A stretch of DNA of 42,957 nt from Verrucomicrobiota bacterium (GTDB lineage: Bacteria; Verrucomicrobiota; Verrucomicrobiia; Chthoniobacterales; SZAS-18), in assembly GCA_019241085.1 (NCBI GenBank), contig JAFAXH010000148.1, positions 1 to 42,957 of the forward strand. Direction: 5' to 3'. This document shows, piece after piece, positions 16,845 to 23,692 of this stretch; the first letter of the stretch is position 1; every line of letters starts with the position of its first letter. The notes under the pieces were generated by a model, which worked only from the letters and a program-made list of their open reading frames with translations, ran no database searches and had not been told where the DNA came from. The translations under genes and the position numbers were made by a program.

Positions 16845-17602
16845 TCCGCATCACGCGCACACAGCCTGCTCCAAGGGTTTTACAAACGAAGGGCAAGCAG
16901 AAAGCCAAGGCGCATTGTGCTGCTTACGCTCGGAACGCAGCGGATTACCACACTGGCAGACGGAGGTTCACCTTCGACGCTGCAATCTATGGTCACAGGG
17001 AGGTGAAGCAACGGCTGATTAAAATGCAGCATGACAAGTGCGCTTTCTGCGAATCGCAGGTAACCCACGTTGCTCATGGCGATGTGGAACACTTTCGGCC
17101 GAAGGGCGGTTGCCGTCAGAACGAGAGCGAACCGATGCAGAAGCCGGGTTATTATTGGTTGGCTTACACTTGGGAAAATTTGCTTTTCGCCTGCCAACTT
17201 TGTAACCAACGACACAAGGCGAACCTGTTTCCACTACAGGACGATTCGCGCCGAGCTCGCCAGCATAGTGCAGATGTGGCGCAAGAGGCACCGACGTTTA
17301 TCGATCCGTCAACCGAAGATCCCGAAGCTTTGATCGCTTTTGACAATACGGGCACACCATACGCCGTTGGCAACAATGCCCGCGCCGCTGAAACCATTCG
17401 CGCGCTCGGCTTAGATCGGCCTGAATTGAATATCCGCCGATTTGATCGGCTGGAGATTTTGAAAAGTTTGCGCGATTTGATTGTGCTTTTACCCAGAACT
17501 CCTGACGCTATAAAAGCTAAACGTCATTTGCACAAGCGGGTGCAATCATCTGCGGAATACGCTGCGATGACGCGAGGAGCTTTGCCGGAATATCGACGAT
17601 AG
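16841..17602 (+). CDS. ptuB: Septu system HNH endonuclease PtuB
   Basis: A 253-residue HNH nuclease of the TIGR02646/PtuB group, the effector partner of PtuA. The zinc-type cysteine pairs CAFCES and CQLCNQRHK frame the HNH core, with VEHFRPKG (catalytic His region), YYWLAYTWENLLFAC and ANLFPL, all hallmarks of the family. The ATG overlaps the ptuA stop by 4 bases (ATGA), the usual tight coupling. The reading frame is intact even though ptuA is shifted. In Septu systems PtuA and PtuB form a complex that cleaves nucleic acid during phage infection; that role here is by family. Low GC matches ptuA. Confidence 0.9.
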   Translation: MIRITRTQPAPRVLQTKGKQKAKAHCAAYARNAADYHTGRRRFTFDAAIYGHREVKQRLIKMQHDKCAFCESQVTHVAHGDVEHFRPKGGCRQNESEPMQKPGYYWLAYTWENLLFACQLCNQRHKANLFPLQDDSRRARQHSADVAQEAPTFIDPSTEDPEALIAFDNTGTPYAVGNNARAAETIRALGLDRPELNIRRFDRLEILKSLRDLIVLLPRTPDAIKAKRHLHKRVQSSAEYAAMTRGALPEYRR

Positions 17603-17603
17603 A

Positions 17604-19367
17604 TTAATACCCCGCCGCCTGCCCGTCCTTGCGGCTTTCACTCGCGCCGACATAGACGCGCTGGCCGTCGTTATGATGCTCGACTTTGATGGCTTGATAG
17701 CCGCCGTAGCCGCCGAGGTCGTAGCGCATGTCGTGGCCTTTTTTTCTTAACTCGCGCACCGTTTCCCACGGGATGCCGCTCTCGACTTCGAGGTAGCCGC
17801 CGGTCGGCGTCATCTTGTCATCGGTCGGTTCGTTGTCGCCTTCGTGCTGCCAGCGCGCGGCGTCGCCGGCTTCTTGCACGCCGAGGCCGAAGTCGATGAG
17901 GTTCGTCAAAATCTGCACGTGCCCTTGCGGCTGCATCCCGCCGCCCATGACGCCGAAGGCCAGCCACGGCTGATTATCTTTCATCACGAACGCCGGGATG
18001 ATCGTGTGAAAGGGCCGCTTGCCCGGTGCATAGACATTCGCGTGGCCGGGCTGCATGGAAAATAGCTCGCCGCGATCCTGGAACATGAAGCCCAAGCCCG
18101 GCACGACGATGCCGCTGCCCATGCCGCGATAGTTACTTTGAATAAGGCTAACCATGTTGCCTTCATCATCGGCGGTGCAAAGATAGATCGTGTCGCCATC
18201 CTTCAGCGCCGGATTGCCCGGCGCGACTTGCCGGGCGGCGTGTTGCGGGTCGATGAGCTTGCGGCGGTCGGCGGCGTATGGTTTCGAGAGCAAGCCGGCG
18301 ATGGGCATGTCTTTGGCAAAGTCTGGGTCGGCGTAAAACTTCGCGCGATCCGCCCAGGCGAGCTTCTTCGCTTCGACGAGCGTGTGCAGCGTCTGCGCGG
18401 ATTGAAATCCCATCGCGCACAGGTCGAAGCCTTCGAGAATATTGAGCATCTGCAACGCCGCGAGCCCCTGGCCGTTCGGCGGCAGTTCAAACACGTCGTA
18501 GCCGCGATAGTTCGTGCTCAGCGGCTCGACCCAATTGGAGTGGTGCCGCTCGAAATCGGCCTTGCGCAACCAGCCGCCGTTCGCCTGCATGAAGGCGTCG
18601 ATCTGGTCGGCGATCTTGCCTTTGTAAAAGGCATCGCGCCCGCCTTCGCCGATGGCGCGCAGCGTCCGGGCGAGCGCGGGATTTTTGAAAAGGTCGCCCT
18701 TGGCCGGCGCGCGGCCCTGGCCGTCGAGCGTGTAGGTTTCCAAGAACGCGCCTGGCTGGATGCGATAAAGCGGCACGCCGCGGCCCCAGTAGTAGGCGAT
18801 GAGTTCGGTGACGGGGAAACCTTCCTCCGCCGCCTGGATCGCGCCGGAAAGATCGTCGGCGAGCGAGAGCCAGCCGAAGTGCGCGTGCAACTCCGCCCAG
18901 CCATCGACACAGCCGGGCACCGAGATCGGCAACATGCCGAGCGGCGGGATGTTCGGGCGGTGGAGTTTTTCCAACTCCGCCTTCATGCCGTCGTAGGACA
19001 GCCCGAGCGGCGAGCGTCCACTGGCGTTGAGGCCGTAGAGCTTGTTGTCGCGCGCGGAATAAACGATGGCAAACAGATCGCCGCCAACGCCGTTGGAGAC
19101 CGGCTCCATGAGGCCGAGCGCCGCGTTGGCCGCGATGGCGGCATCGACCGCGCTGCCGCCGCGCTTGAGCACGTCGAGGCCGATCTGCGTCGCCGCCGGC
19201 ACGCTCGTGCAAACCATGCCGTGCCGCGCGAGCACTTCCGAGCGCGTGGCGAAGGGTTTGCCGGTGATGCGGTCCACTTGGGCGCGCGCGTGAGGAAGCG
19301 CGAGGAGCGCGCAGCAGCTCAGGAATAAAACGGCACGGCGGGTGGGGAAAGAAAAAGCGGGGTGCAT
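17604..19367 (-). CDS. ggt: Gamma-glutamyltransferase
   Basis: Periplasmic Ntn-hydrolase that cleaves the gamma-glutamyl bond of glutathione and related compounds, 587 residues. The signal peptide is about 1-30 (RRAVLFLSCCALLALPHARA). The large-subunit region has KRGGSAVDAAIAANAALGL and SNGVGGDLFA. The autoprocessing site is DGDTIYLCTADDEGNMVS, whose Thr would become the N-terminal nucleophile of the small subunit. GVMGGGMQPQGHVQ and the end part match the family. The stop codon is one base from that of ptuB, so the two genes converge with no terminator between them. Confidence 0.93.
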   Translation of the reverse strand: MHPAFSFPTRRAVLFLSCCALLALPHARAQVDRITGKPFATRSEVLARHGMVCTSVPAATQIGLDVLKRGGSAVDAAIAANAALGLMEPVSNGVGGDLFAIVYSARDNKLYGLNASGRSPLGLSYDGMKAELEKLHRPNIPPLGMLPISVPGCVDGWAELHAHFGWLSLADDLSGAIQAAEEGFPVTELIAYYWGRGVPLYRIQPGAFLETYTLDGQGRAPAKGDLFKNPALARTLRAIGEGGRDAFYKGKIADQIDAFMQANGGWLRKADFERHHSNWVEPLSTNYRGYDVFELPPNGQGLAALQMLNILEGFDLCAMGFQSAQTLHTLVEAKKLAWADRAKFYADPDFAKDMPIAGLLSKPYAADRRKLIDPQHAARQVAPGNPALKDGDTIYLCTADDEGNMVSLIQSNYRGMGSGIVVPGLGFMFQDRGELFSMQPGHANVYAPGKRPFHTIIPAFVMKDNQPWLAFGVMGGGMQPQGHVQILTNLIDFGLGVQEAGDAARWQHEGDNEPTDDKMTPTGGYLEVESGIPWETVRELRKKGHDMRYDLGGYGGYQAIKVEHHNDGQRVYVGASESRKDGQAAGY

Positions 19368-19447
19368 AATTGAATTGAAAAGAAAAGGAGGGCAGACGCC
19401 GCGGGAACGGTCCGGCGCCAGCGCCGGCTGCGATTCCCACCAGCAGG

Positions 19448-20341
19448 ATGAATCGTCGCGAGTTCCTCAAACGCTCGCTCCGCGCTACCGGCGGCAGCTT
19501 GGCGGCGACAACGCTGACGGCGTGGCCGCACGCACTCTTCGCTGCCGACAAGCCGAAGCTCGCCAGCGACCGCGTCACGCTCGGCAGCGGCCCTGCGCGG
19601 CTGCGCGTGAGCCGGCTCGCGATGGGCACCGGCAGCGGCGGTTGGAATCATCATTCCAACCAGACGCGCCAGCTCGGCGTGCGCGGCCTCGCCGACTTGC
19701 TGCGGCTCGCCTACGACCGCGGCGTGACGTTTTGGGATTCGGCCGATCAATACGGCAGCCACCCGCACTTGCGCGAAGCCCTGCGCACGGTGCCGCGCGA
19801 CCAGGTCACGATTTTAACCAAAACCCGCGCCACCACCGCGGCCGAAGCGCGCGCCGACCTCGACCGGTTTCGTCAGGAACTCGGCACCGATTATCTCGAC
19901 ATCCTGCTCCTGCACTGTTTGGAAGACGGCGACTGGCCGGAGAAATTGCGGCCCGTGATGGATGTCATCGGCGAAGCGCGCGAGCGCGGCCTCGTGCGCG
20001 CGCATGGTGTGAGCTGTCACACGCTGCCCGCCCTGCACGCCGCCGCGCGGTCGCCGTGGGTGCAGGTGAACCTCGCGCGCATCAACCCGGCGGGCGTCAT
20101 CATGGACGCCGACGTGCCCACCGTGCGCGGCGTGTTGCGGCAAATGAAAGCCGCCGGCAAAGGCGTCATCGGCATGAAAATCCTCGGCGCCGGCCAGCTC
20201 CGTGAGCATCGCGACGAGGCGCTGCAATACGCGTTGTCGTTAATGAACGACTGCGTCGATTGCTTCACCATCGGCAGCGAGAGCGCCGCCGAGTTCACCG
20301 ACCTGACGCAACGCATCGCCGCGGCGGGCGTGCGGGGTTGA
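19448..20341 (+). CDS. Aldo/keto reductase with Tat signal peptide
   Basis: Short exported oxidoreductase, 297 residues. The N terminus MNRREFLKRSLRATGGSLAA is a clear twin-arginine signal, with a cleavage-like region near ALFAADK. The barrel keeps the tetrad: Asp/Tyr in FWDSADQYGSH, Lys in ILTKTRAT and His in LLLHCLED. The end (NDCVDCFTIGSESAAEF) is shorter than in typical aldo/keto reductases. It is the third family member in the window and the second with a Tat signal. It is divergent from ggt across 80 bases. Confidence 0.9.
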   Translation: MNRREFLKRSLRATGGSLAATTLTAWPHALFAADKPKLASDRVTLGSGPARLRVSRLAMGTGSGGWNHHSNQTRQLGVRGLADLLRLAYDRGVTFWDSADQYGSHPHLREALRTVPRDQVTILTKTRATTAAEARADLDRFRQELGTDYLDILLLHCLEDGDWPEKLRPVMDVIGEARERGLVRAHGVSCHTLPALHAAARSPWVQVNLARINPAGVIMDADVPTVRGVLRQMKAAGKGVIGMKILGAGQLREHRDEALQYALSLMNDCVDCFTIGSESAAEFTDLTQRIAAAGVRG

Positions 20342-20359
20342 AAGCGAAAACTAGCGGCA

Positions 20360-20464
20360 CTTAACCTTGGTCTTAATCTTAATCTTACTCTCTGCCGCCG
20401 GAGGCAAGAGCTTGAGCCACGCGCTGCGAGCGCAGAAGGACTAGGATTAGGATTACGATTAAGC
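20360..20464. repeat. TTAATC-armed inverted repeat, copy B
   Basis: The left arm contains TCTTAATCTTAATCTTA and the right arm GGATTAGGATTACGATTAAGC. Between them lies CTCTGCCGCCGGAGGCA, a short spacer, then CGCGCTGCGAGCGCAGAAGG. It closely resembles copy C at 29617-29720. It lies between convergent genes, 18 bases after the aldo/keto reductase stop, so it could also act as a two-way terminator. Confidence 0.85.
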
Positions 20465-20485
20465 TTCGGCAGCCCGCTGCTGACC

Positions 20486-21529
20486 TCACCGCGCCGGCGT
20501 CGGCAGGCCGGCGGGGCGCTCGGAGAGGCGCGGCGCGCCGGGGAGCGAGCGCGACGTATCGCGCACGGGCAGGTCGCCCTCGGGCGCGCCGGACTCAACG
20601 GCGTTGCCGTCGGCGGGGGCGGCATTGGCGGCGACGCTGCTCGGCGCCTGCGGCGTGGCGTTTCTCACCACGACCTCGCCGGCGGGCGTCGCCACGAGGT
20701 TCGGGACGGCCTTGGAATCCTTCGTGAAGACCTGCCGCGCGACGCGTTCGCCGTTGAGCGAAAACTCGCTGTAAACATACGTGCGCGGCGCCGCCAGGTG
20801 CAGGACGTGCAGGTGATTCGCGCGGTCGAGCGCGACGCGCGGCTCCTCGCCGCCGGTCATGATGCGCCCGAGCGATTGCGTGGTGTAGGTGACGCCCGCC
20901 TTCACGTCGCGCACGCGGACGTAGAGCAACATGCGGTCGGGCAGCCGGTGCGCGAGGAGGGTGTATTGCCGCAGGCCGCTGCCGCCCGGCGCGTCGCCGC
21001 CGCGACCGGCGGGCACGCCGACGGTTTGCTGCCAGATCGTGCGGCCTTCCGTGAGGTCGAAGGCGACGGCGTTGGAGGAAAAGTAATGGTCGGCGTCGGC
21101 GAAATACAGGTTCGCCTTCAACCGGTAGCCGCCCGGCTCGCGCAGCGAGAAATGCGGCCCGATGTCAAACACCCGCTTCACCGTGGCGCCGGCGGGCACG
21201 GAGAGCGCCGGCAGGTGCCAATCGTTGTCCACCGGCTGCAACGGCACGCCCGATTCCTCGCCGCGCGCCGCCGCGGCCTGGTTGGCGGCGGAGGTCAATT
21301 CCACGTCGAGCCACTGCCGGCCGCCCGCGCCGTTTTCAAACACCAGGTCGCGCCCGGCGAGATTGGTGATGGCGAGGATGACTTCGACCGGCTCGTAGGG
21401 CACGAACGTAGAGCGGCGCAGCTTGATCTCGAACCGCACCTGCGCCCGCGCCGCCCCCGGCGCGAGCAACAACAGCAGCAAGAGCAAGAAGAGAAAAGGA
21501 GAACAACAAAGGCGACCACGGCTTCGCAT
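20486..21529 (-). CDS. Exported protein of unknown function
   Basis: A 347-residue protein with a strong signal peptide (SPFLFLLLLLLLLAPGAARA). The mature N-terminal half looks like a beta-sandwich of the kind found in extracellular adhesion or protease-inhibitor-like domains: IKLRRSTFVPYEPVEVILAI, AGRDLVFENGAGG and FDIGPHFSLREPGGYRLKA. The second half has YVRVRDVKAGVTYTTQSLG and ALDRANHLHVLHLA. The last 60 residues are Ala/Pro-rich and probably disordered. I do not recognise the family. Its start faces the toxin-antitoxin island; 21530-21687 holds nothing I can identify. Confidence 0.8.
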   Translation of the reverse strand: MRSRGRLCCSPFLFLLLLLLLLAPGAARAQVRFEIKLRRSTFVPYEPVEVILAITNLAGRDLVFENGAGGRQWLDVELTSAANQAAAARGEESGVPLQPVDNDWHLPALSVPAGATVKRVFDIGPHFSLREPGGYRLKANLYFADADHYFSSNAVAFDLTEGRTIWQQTVGVPAGRGGDAPGGSGLRQYTLLAHRLPDRMLLYVRVRDVKAGVTYTTQSLGRIMTGGEEPRVALDRANHLHVLHLAAPRTYVYSEFSLNGERVARQVFTKDSKAVPNLVATPAGEVVVRNATPQAPSSVAANAAPADGNAVESGAPEGDLPVRDTSRSLPGAPRLSERPAGLPTPAR

Positions 21530-21687
21530 GACGGCTGCCAGCTTAGCACACGCGCGCGAAGGGCGGCGCGCAGATTTTTTCCCGGCCTTTTCCGCGGGGA
21601 ATTACTTCGGCAAGGTGAGCCAGTTGAATCCGTCCTCGAGGCAGGCGGATCGAGCGGTGTCGGTCAAGATGCACATAGCGCTTGAGT

Positions 21688-22020
21688 TCAAGACAGGATG
21701 AGAATGGCTGCATTCGGATCCGCGTCGAATGCGGAAAGCATGGCAAACTCCGCGCGGAGAAGCTGAGTGATCCGGCTGGTTGGACCATTGCCCACGCGCA
21801 GAAAGATAAACTTCGGCGGCGCTCCGTGGACGAGACTGCGCTGGTGAAAATCTGCGTCCTTGGAAACAATGGCAAAACCGTGCTGCTGGGCGAAAGACCA
21901 GATCACGGCATCGTCAGTTCTGATGAGCTGATGCGCCTTGACGTGCGACGAGCCGGGATAAAGATCGAAAAGCTGAGGAACAATCCTGTCCGACAGATTC
22001 TCATCCAGCAGGAGCTTCAC
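21688..22020 (-). CDS. DUF5615 PIN-like protein (putative toxin)
   Basis: A 110-residue PIN-like protein. It has the family opening MKLLLDENLSDRIVPQL, with the conserved acidic DEN, and the second acidic cluster IVSKDADFHQRS, both expected near a metal-binding nuclease centre. It starts with GTG, overlapping the stop of the DUF433 gene by 4 bases. DUF433-DUF5615 pairs are common and are considered toxin-antitoxin-like modules with the PIN protein as the candidate RNase. That role is inferred from the pairing. Confidence 0.85.
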   Translation of the reverse strand: MKLLLDENLSDRIVPQLFDLYPGSSHVKAHQLIRTDDAVIWSFAQQHGFAIVSKDADFHQRSLVHGAPPKFIFLRVGNGPTSRITQLLRAEFAMLSAFDADPNAAILILS

Positions 22021-22244
22021 GCGGCAGCGGCAACAAAGAGTTTGCGCTCACGATCCGCGGCGAAGGCGAGGCAGGCACGGATGTCCTCGCGTGTCAGCTC
22101 GGAGAAATCCGCCAGAATTTCGTCCACGGTCATGCCACCCGCGAGATACTCCAACACATCCTGCACCGTGATGCGCAGCCCGCGGATGCAAGGTTTGCCG
22201 CTGCGCTTGCCTGGTTCAATGGTGATAATCTGGCGGTAATCCAC
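22017..22244 (-). CDS. DUF433 protein (putative antitoxin)
   Basis: A 75-residue protein starting with GTG: VDYRQIITIEPGKRSGKPCI, then RGLRITVQDVLEYLAGGMTVDEIL. This is the DUF433 winged-helix-like domain over its whole length. A second GTG at 22271 would add nine Arg-rich residues that the family does not have. It overlaps the downstream DUF5615 gene by 4 bases, and the order antitoxin-then-toxin is usual for the pair. The family has a helix-turn-helix-like fold, so autoregulation of the operon is plausible. Confidence 0.87.
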   Translation of the reverse strand: MDYRQIITIEPGKRSGKPCIRGLRITVQDVLEYLAGGMTVDEILADFSELTREDIRACLAFAADRERKLFVAAAA

Positions 22245-22285
22245 AGCAAAAGAGCGTAACCGGCGGCGCACCGGCGGTCAATCGC

Positions 22286-22315
22286 CTCGTTCCCAAGCGG
22301 CACTTTGGGAATGAG
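22286..22315. repeat. CTCGTTCCCAAG palindrome, copy 1
   Basis: An imperfect 30-base palindrome: left arm CTCGTTCCCAAG, right arm CTTTGGGAATGAG. A second copy is at 22943-22971. The two lie on either side of the MazE/MazF-like gene pair. The motif resembles a small repeat I have seen in many bacterial genomes, but its function is unknown to me. Confidence 0.7.
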
Positions 22316-22364
22316 CAAGCAACGGAGCAGCCGGAGCAGTTCGCTGCCGCGCCGGGTCAGACGC

Positions 22365-22693
22365 TTACTTAAAGACAGCGAGCACCGCGTCCCGAATTCT
22401 CTGGAACGCCTGCGGCTGGAGCCGTCCGACCTCGGCCGTGAAAAGGCTCTGGTGGGCTGTGAAGAGTTTCGCTGGCCGGGCGTAGCTGACGAGCCGCAGG
22501 CCGCCGGCGGCAAAATCGCCGGCCGCGAGTGGCTCGGAGTGCGCATCGCCGTAAGGCTGGCTGGTGACTTGGCACAGCACCCAATCCCCGCGGTCGGCGG
22601 AGGCCAGCACCACCGCCGGACGCAGCTTGGACTCGTGAGATCGGAGAACGGGAACGGGACGAGAACTACCGAGCCTGCTGAAGGTATGACCAT
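22365..22693 (-). pseudogene. mazF: MazF/PemK-like toxin, frameshifted
   Basis: Remnant of a MazF/PemK endoribonuclease. The first frame starts at the ATG at 22693 and gives VIPSAGSVVLVPFPFSDLT, the family's beta-1 segment. The rest lies one frame over: SKLRPAVVLASADRGDWVLC, QVTSQPYGD, VSYARPAKLFTAHQSLF and VGRLQPQAFQRIRDAV. A single missing base around 22632-22637 accounts for the break, between SDLT and SKLRPAVV. Restored, the protein would be about 110 residues, normal for the family. It overlaps its antitoxin gene by 28 bases. A sequencing error cannot be excluded. Confidence 0.8.
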
Positions 22694-22887
22694 GCCGCTT
22701 CCTCCTCCGGGCGATCCCAATCCTCCGCAAGCGCACGCTCGCTCAGCAGCGCCGTCTCGTGAACGCCCGCAGCCGGCTCCTCGTCGAGGATGGTGACAAG
22801 CGCCCGGTGGCTGCGCGCCACCCGCACAGGCTCCAAGAGTCGCACGCTCCCCCGCTCGTCAATTACGGCTTCCACCGTCTGCATCAT
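22666..22887 (-). CDS. MazF-associated antitoxin
   Basis: A 73-residue protein, MMQTVEAVIDERGSVRLLEP, followed by VRVARSHRALVTILDEEP and an acidic C-terminal tail (EDWDRPEEEAAWSYLQ). The short beta-rich N terminus with an acidic helical tail is the layout of small antitoxins that precede MazF/PemK genes. The Met-Met at 22887/22884 is the natural start; an upstream extension would run through the palindrome at 22943. It is intact, unlike the toxin. Confidence 0.75.
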   Translation of the reverse strand: MMQTVEAVIDERGSVRLLEPVRVARSHRALVTILDEEPAAGVHETALLSERALAEDWDRPEEEAAWSYLQQAR

Positions 22888-22942
22888 GAGGCTCAGCGTA
22901 GCTTTTTCGCGAGATGCGCGCAATCGCCGAACTATTGTTCGT

Positions 22943-22971
22943 CTCGTTCCTAAGTGCAACTTGGGAGCGAG
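22943..22971. repeat. CTCGTTCCCAAG palindrome, copy 2
   Basis: The 29-base palindrome has arms CTCGTTCCTAAGT and ACTTGGGAGCGAG, same family as 22286-22315 and in reverse orientation relative to it. It lies 56 bases upstream of the antitoxin start, so together the copies frame the MazE/MazF module. Confidence 0.7.
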
Positions 22972-22991
22972 GAGAACGGCGCGATTGATAA

Positions 22992-23546
22992 CTAGGAGGG
23001 GACGACTGCCCTAGGCGGCGCCGGGGCGTTTCTCTGAAGTTTGACGGAGCGTCGGAGGCACGCTGCCGCCGCAAAGGGCGGCGGCAGCCCTTTGTCATCC
23101 CGAGCGGAGTCGAGGGACCTCTTATTGATTGTCTGGCTCGCAGGACACCCGCTGCTAGCCAAGGCAAATAGCAAGAGGTCCCTCGACTTCGCTCGGGATG
23201 ACAGGAAGGAAAGCCCGGCGCGCAAGCGGCACCAGCGGGCGCCTGTGCGCTGGAGCGCGTGATAAGCCGCCGTCTGTTTGGTTGAAACCTCAAAACAATG
23301 ATAGGAACCGGCTACGGATATAGGGCGGACTTGAACAACCGAGTATGCAGTTCCTGTAACTAAGTTTTTTACCTGATCACCGGTCTTGATGGGAAACTCA
23401 TCCGAAAACTTGAATGTAGTAAGGCCAGTCTTACGGTCCTCCTTCATCAATGCCTTCCTAGTTTCGCCTCCTTGGCAATCTGTGCCAGCATCAGCAAGCG
23501 TATCGAGGAAAGCAGCACGAAAATCATCTCCAATTTCGTTACTCAT
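22992..23546 (-). CDS. Orphan protein whose 3' part is a repeat
   Basis: The reading frame is 184 residues, but only about the first 105 look like a genuine protein (MSNEIGDDFRAAFLDTLADA, then EFPIKTGDQVKNLVTGTAYS and SYHCFEVSTKQTAAYHALQ). I do not recognise it. From about residue 115 on, the translation (SSRAKSRDLL and RSLDSARDDKG) is simply the inverted repeat at 23093-23203 read through. So the native C terminus has probably been lost or replaced. Base composition in 23270-23640 is lower in GC than the surroundings, hinting at transferred DNA. The ATG at 23546 is the only reasonable start. Confidence 0.5.
   Translation of the reverse strand: MSNEIGDDFRAAFLDTLADAGTDCQGGETRKALMKEDRKTGLTTFKFSDEFPIKTGDQVKNLVTGTAYSVVQVRPISVAGSYHCFEVSTKQTAAYHALQRTGARWCRLRAGLSFLSSRAKSRDLLLFALASSGCPASQTINKRSLDSARDDKGLPPPFAAAACLRRSVKLQRNAPAPPRAVVPS
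23063..23087. repeat. GC-rich perfect hairpin
   Basis: CTGCCGCCGC and GCGGCGGCAG pair perfectly around a 5-base loop (AAAGG). It sits 5 bases from the 23093-23203 inverted repeat and may be part of the same element. No T tract follows on either strand, so a terminator is not supported. Confidence 0.6.
23093..23203. repeat. TGTCATCCCGAGCG inverted-repeat element
   Basis: Arms of 31 bases at 23093-23123 and 23173-23203 match at 30 positions (outer end TGTCATCCCGAGCGGAGTCG), enclosing 49 bases. I recognise this as a type of intergenic repeat that is common in many bacterial genomes and often mis-translated as SSRAKSRD or RSLDSARDDK. The element has interrupted the 3' end of the small gene at 23546. 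Confidence 0.9.
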
Positions 23547-23692
23547 ATTTGTTTGATCAAAGGGTGTTGTATAAACGGCATTCTGCTGAGTCTAACCTTA
23601 AATTAGGCCGAAGGAGTTTGCTTCCGCAACTGCGGCGTTTGTTCGCGTGACCCGCCGACAGCCCTCCTTATCCAGCGAAAGCCTCCACCGAC

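Noticed and set aside
23093-23203. Treating SSRAKSRD and RSLDSARDDK as conserved protein motifs
   Set aside because: They are translations of an inverted repeat that occurs in many genomes and are not protein-coding in origin.
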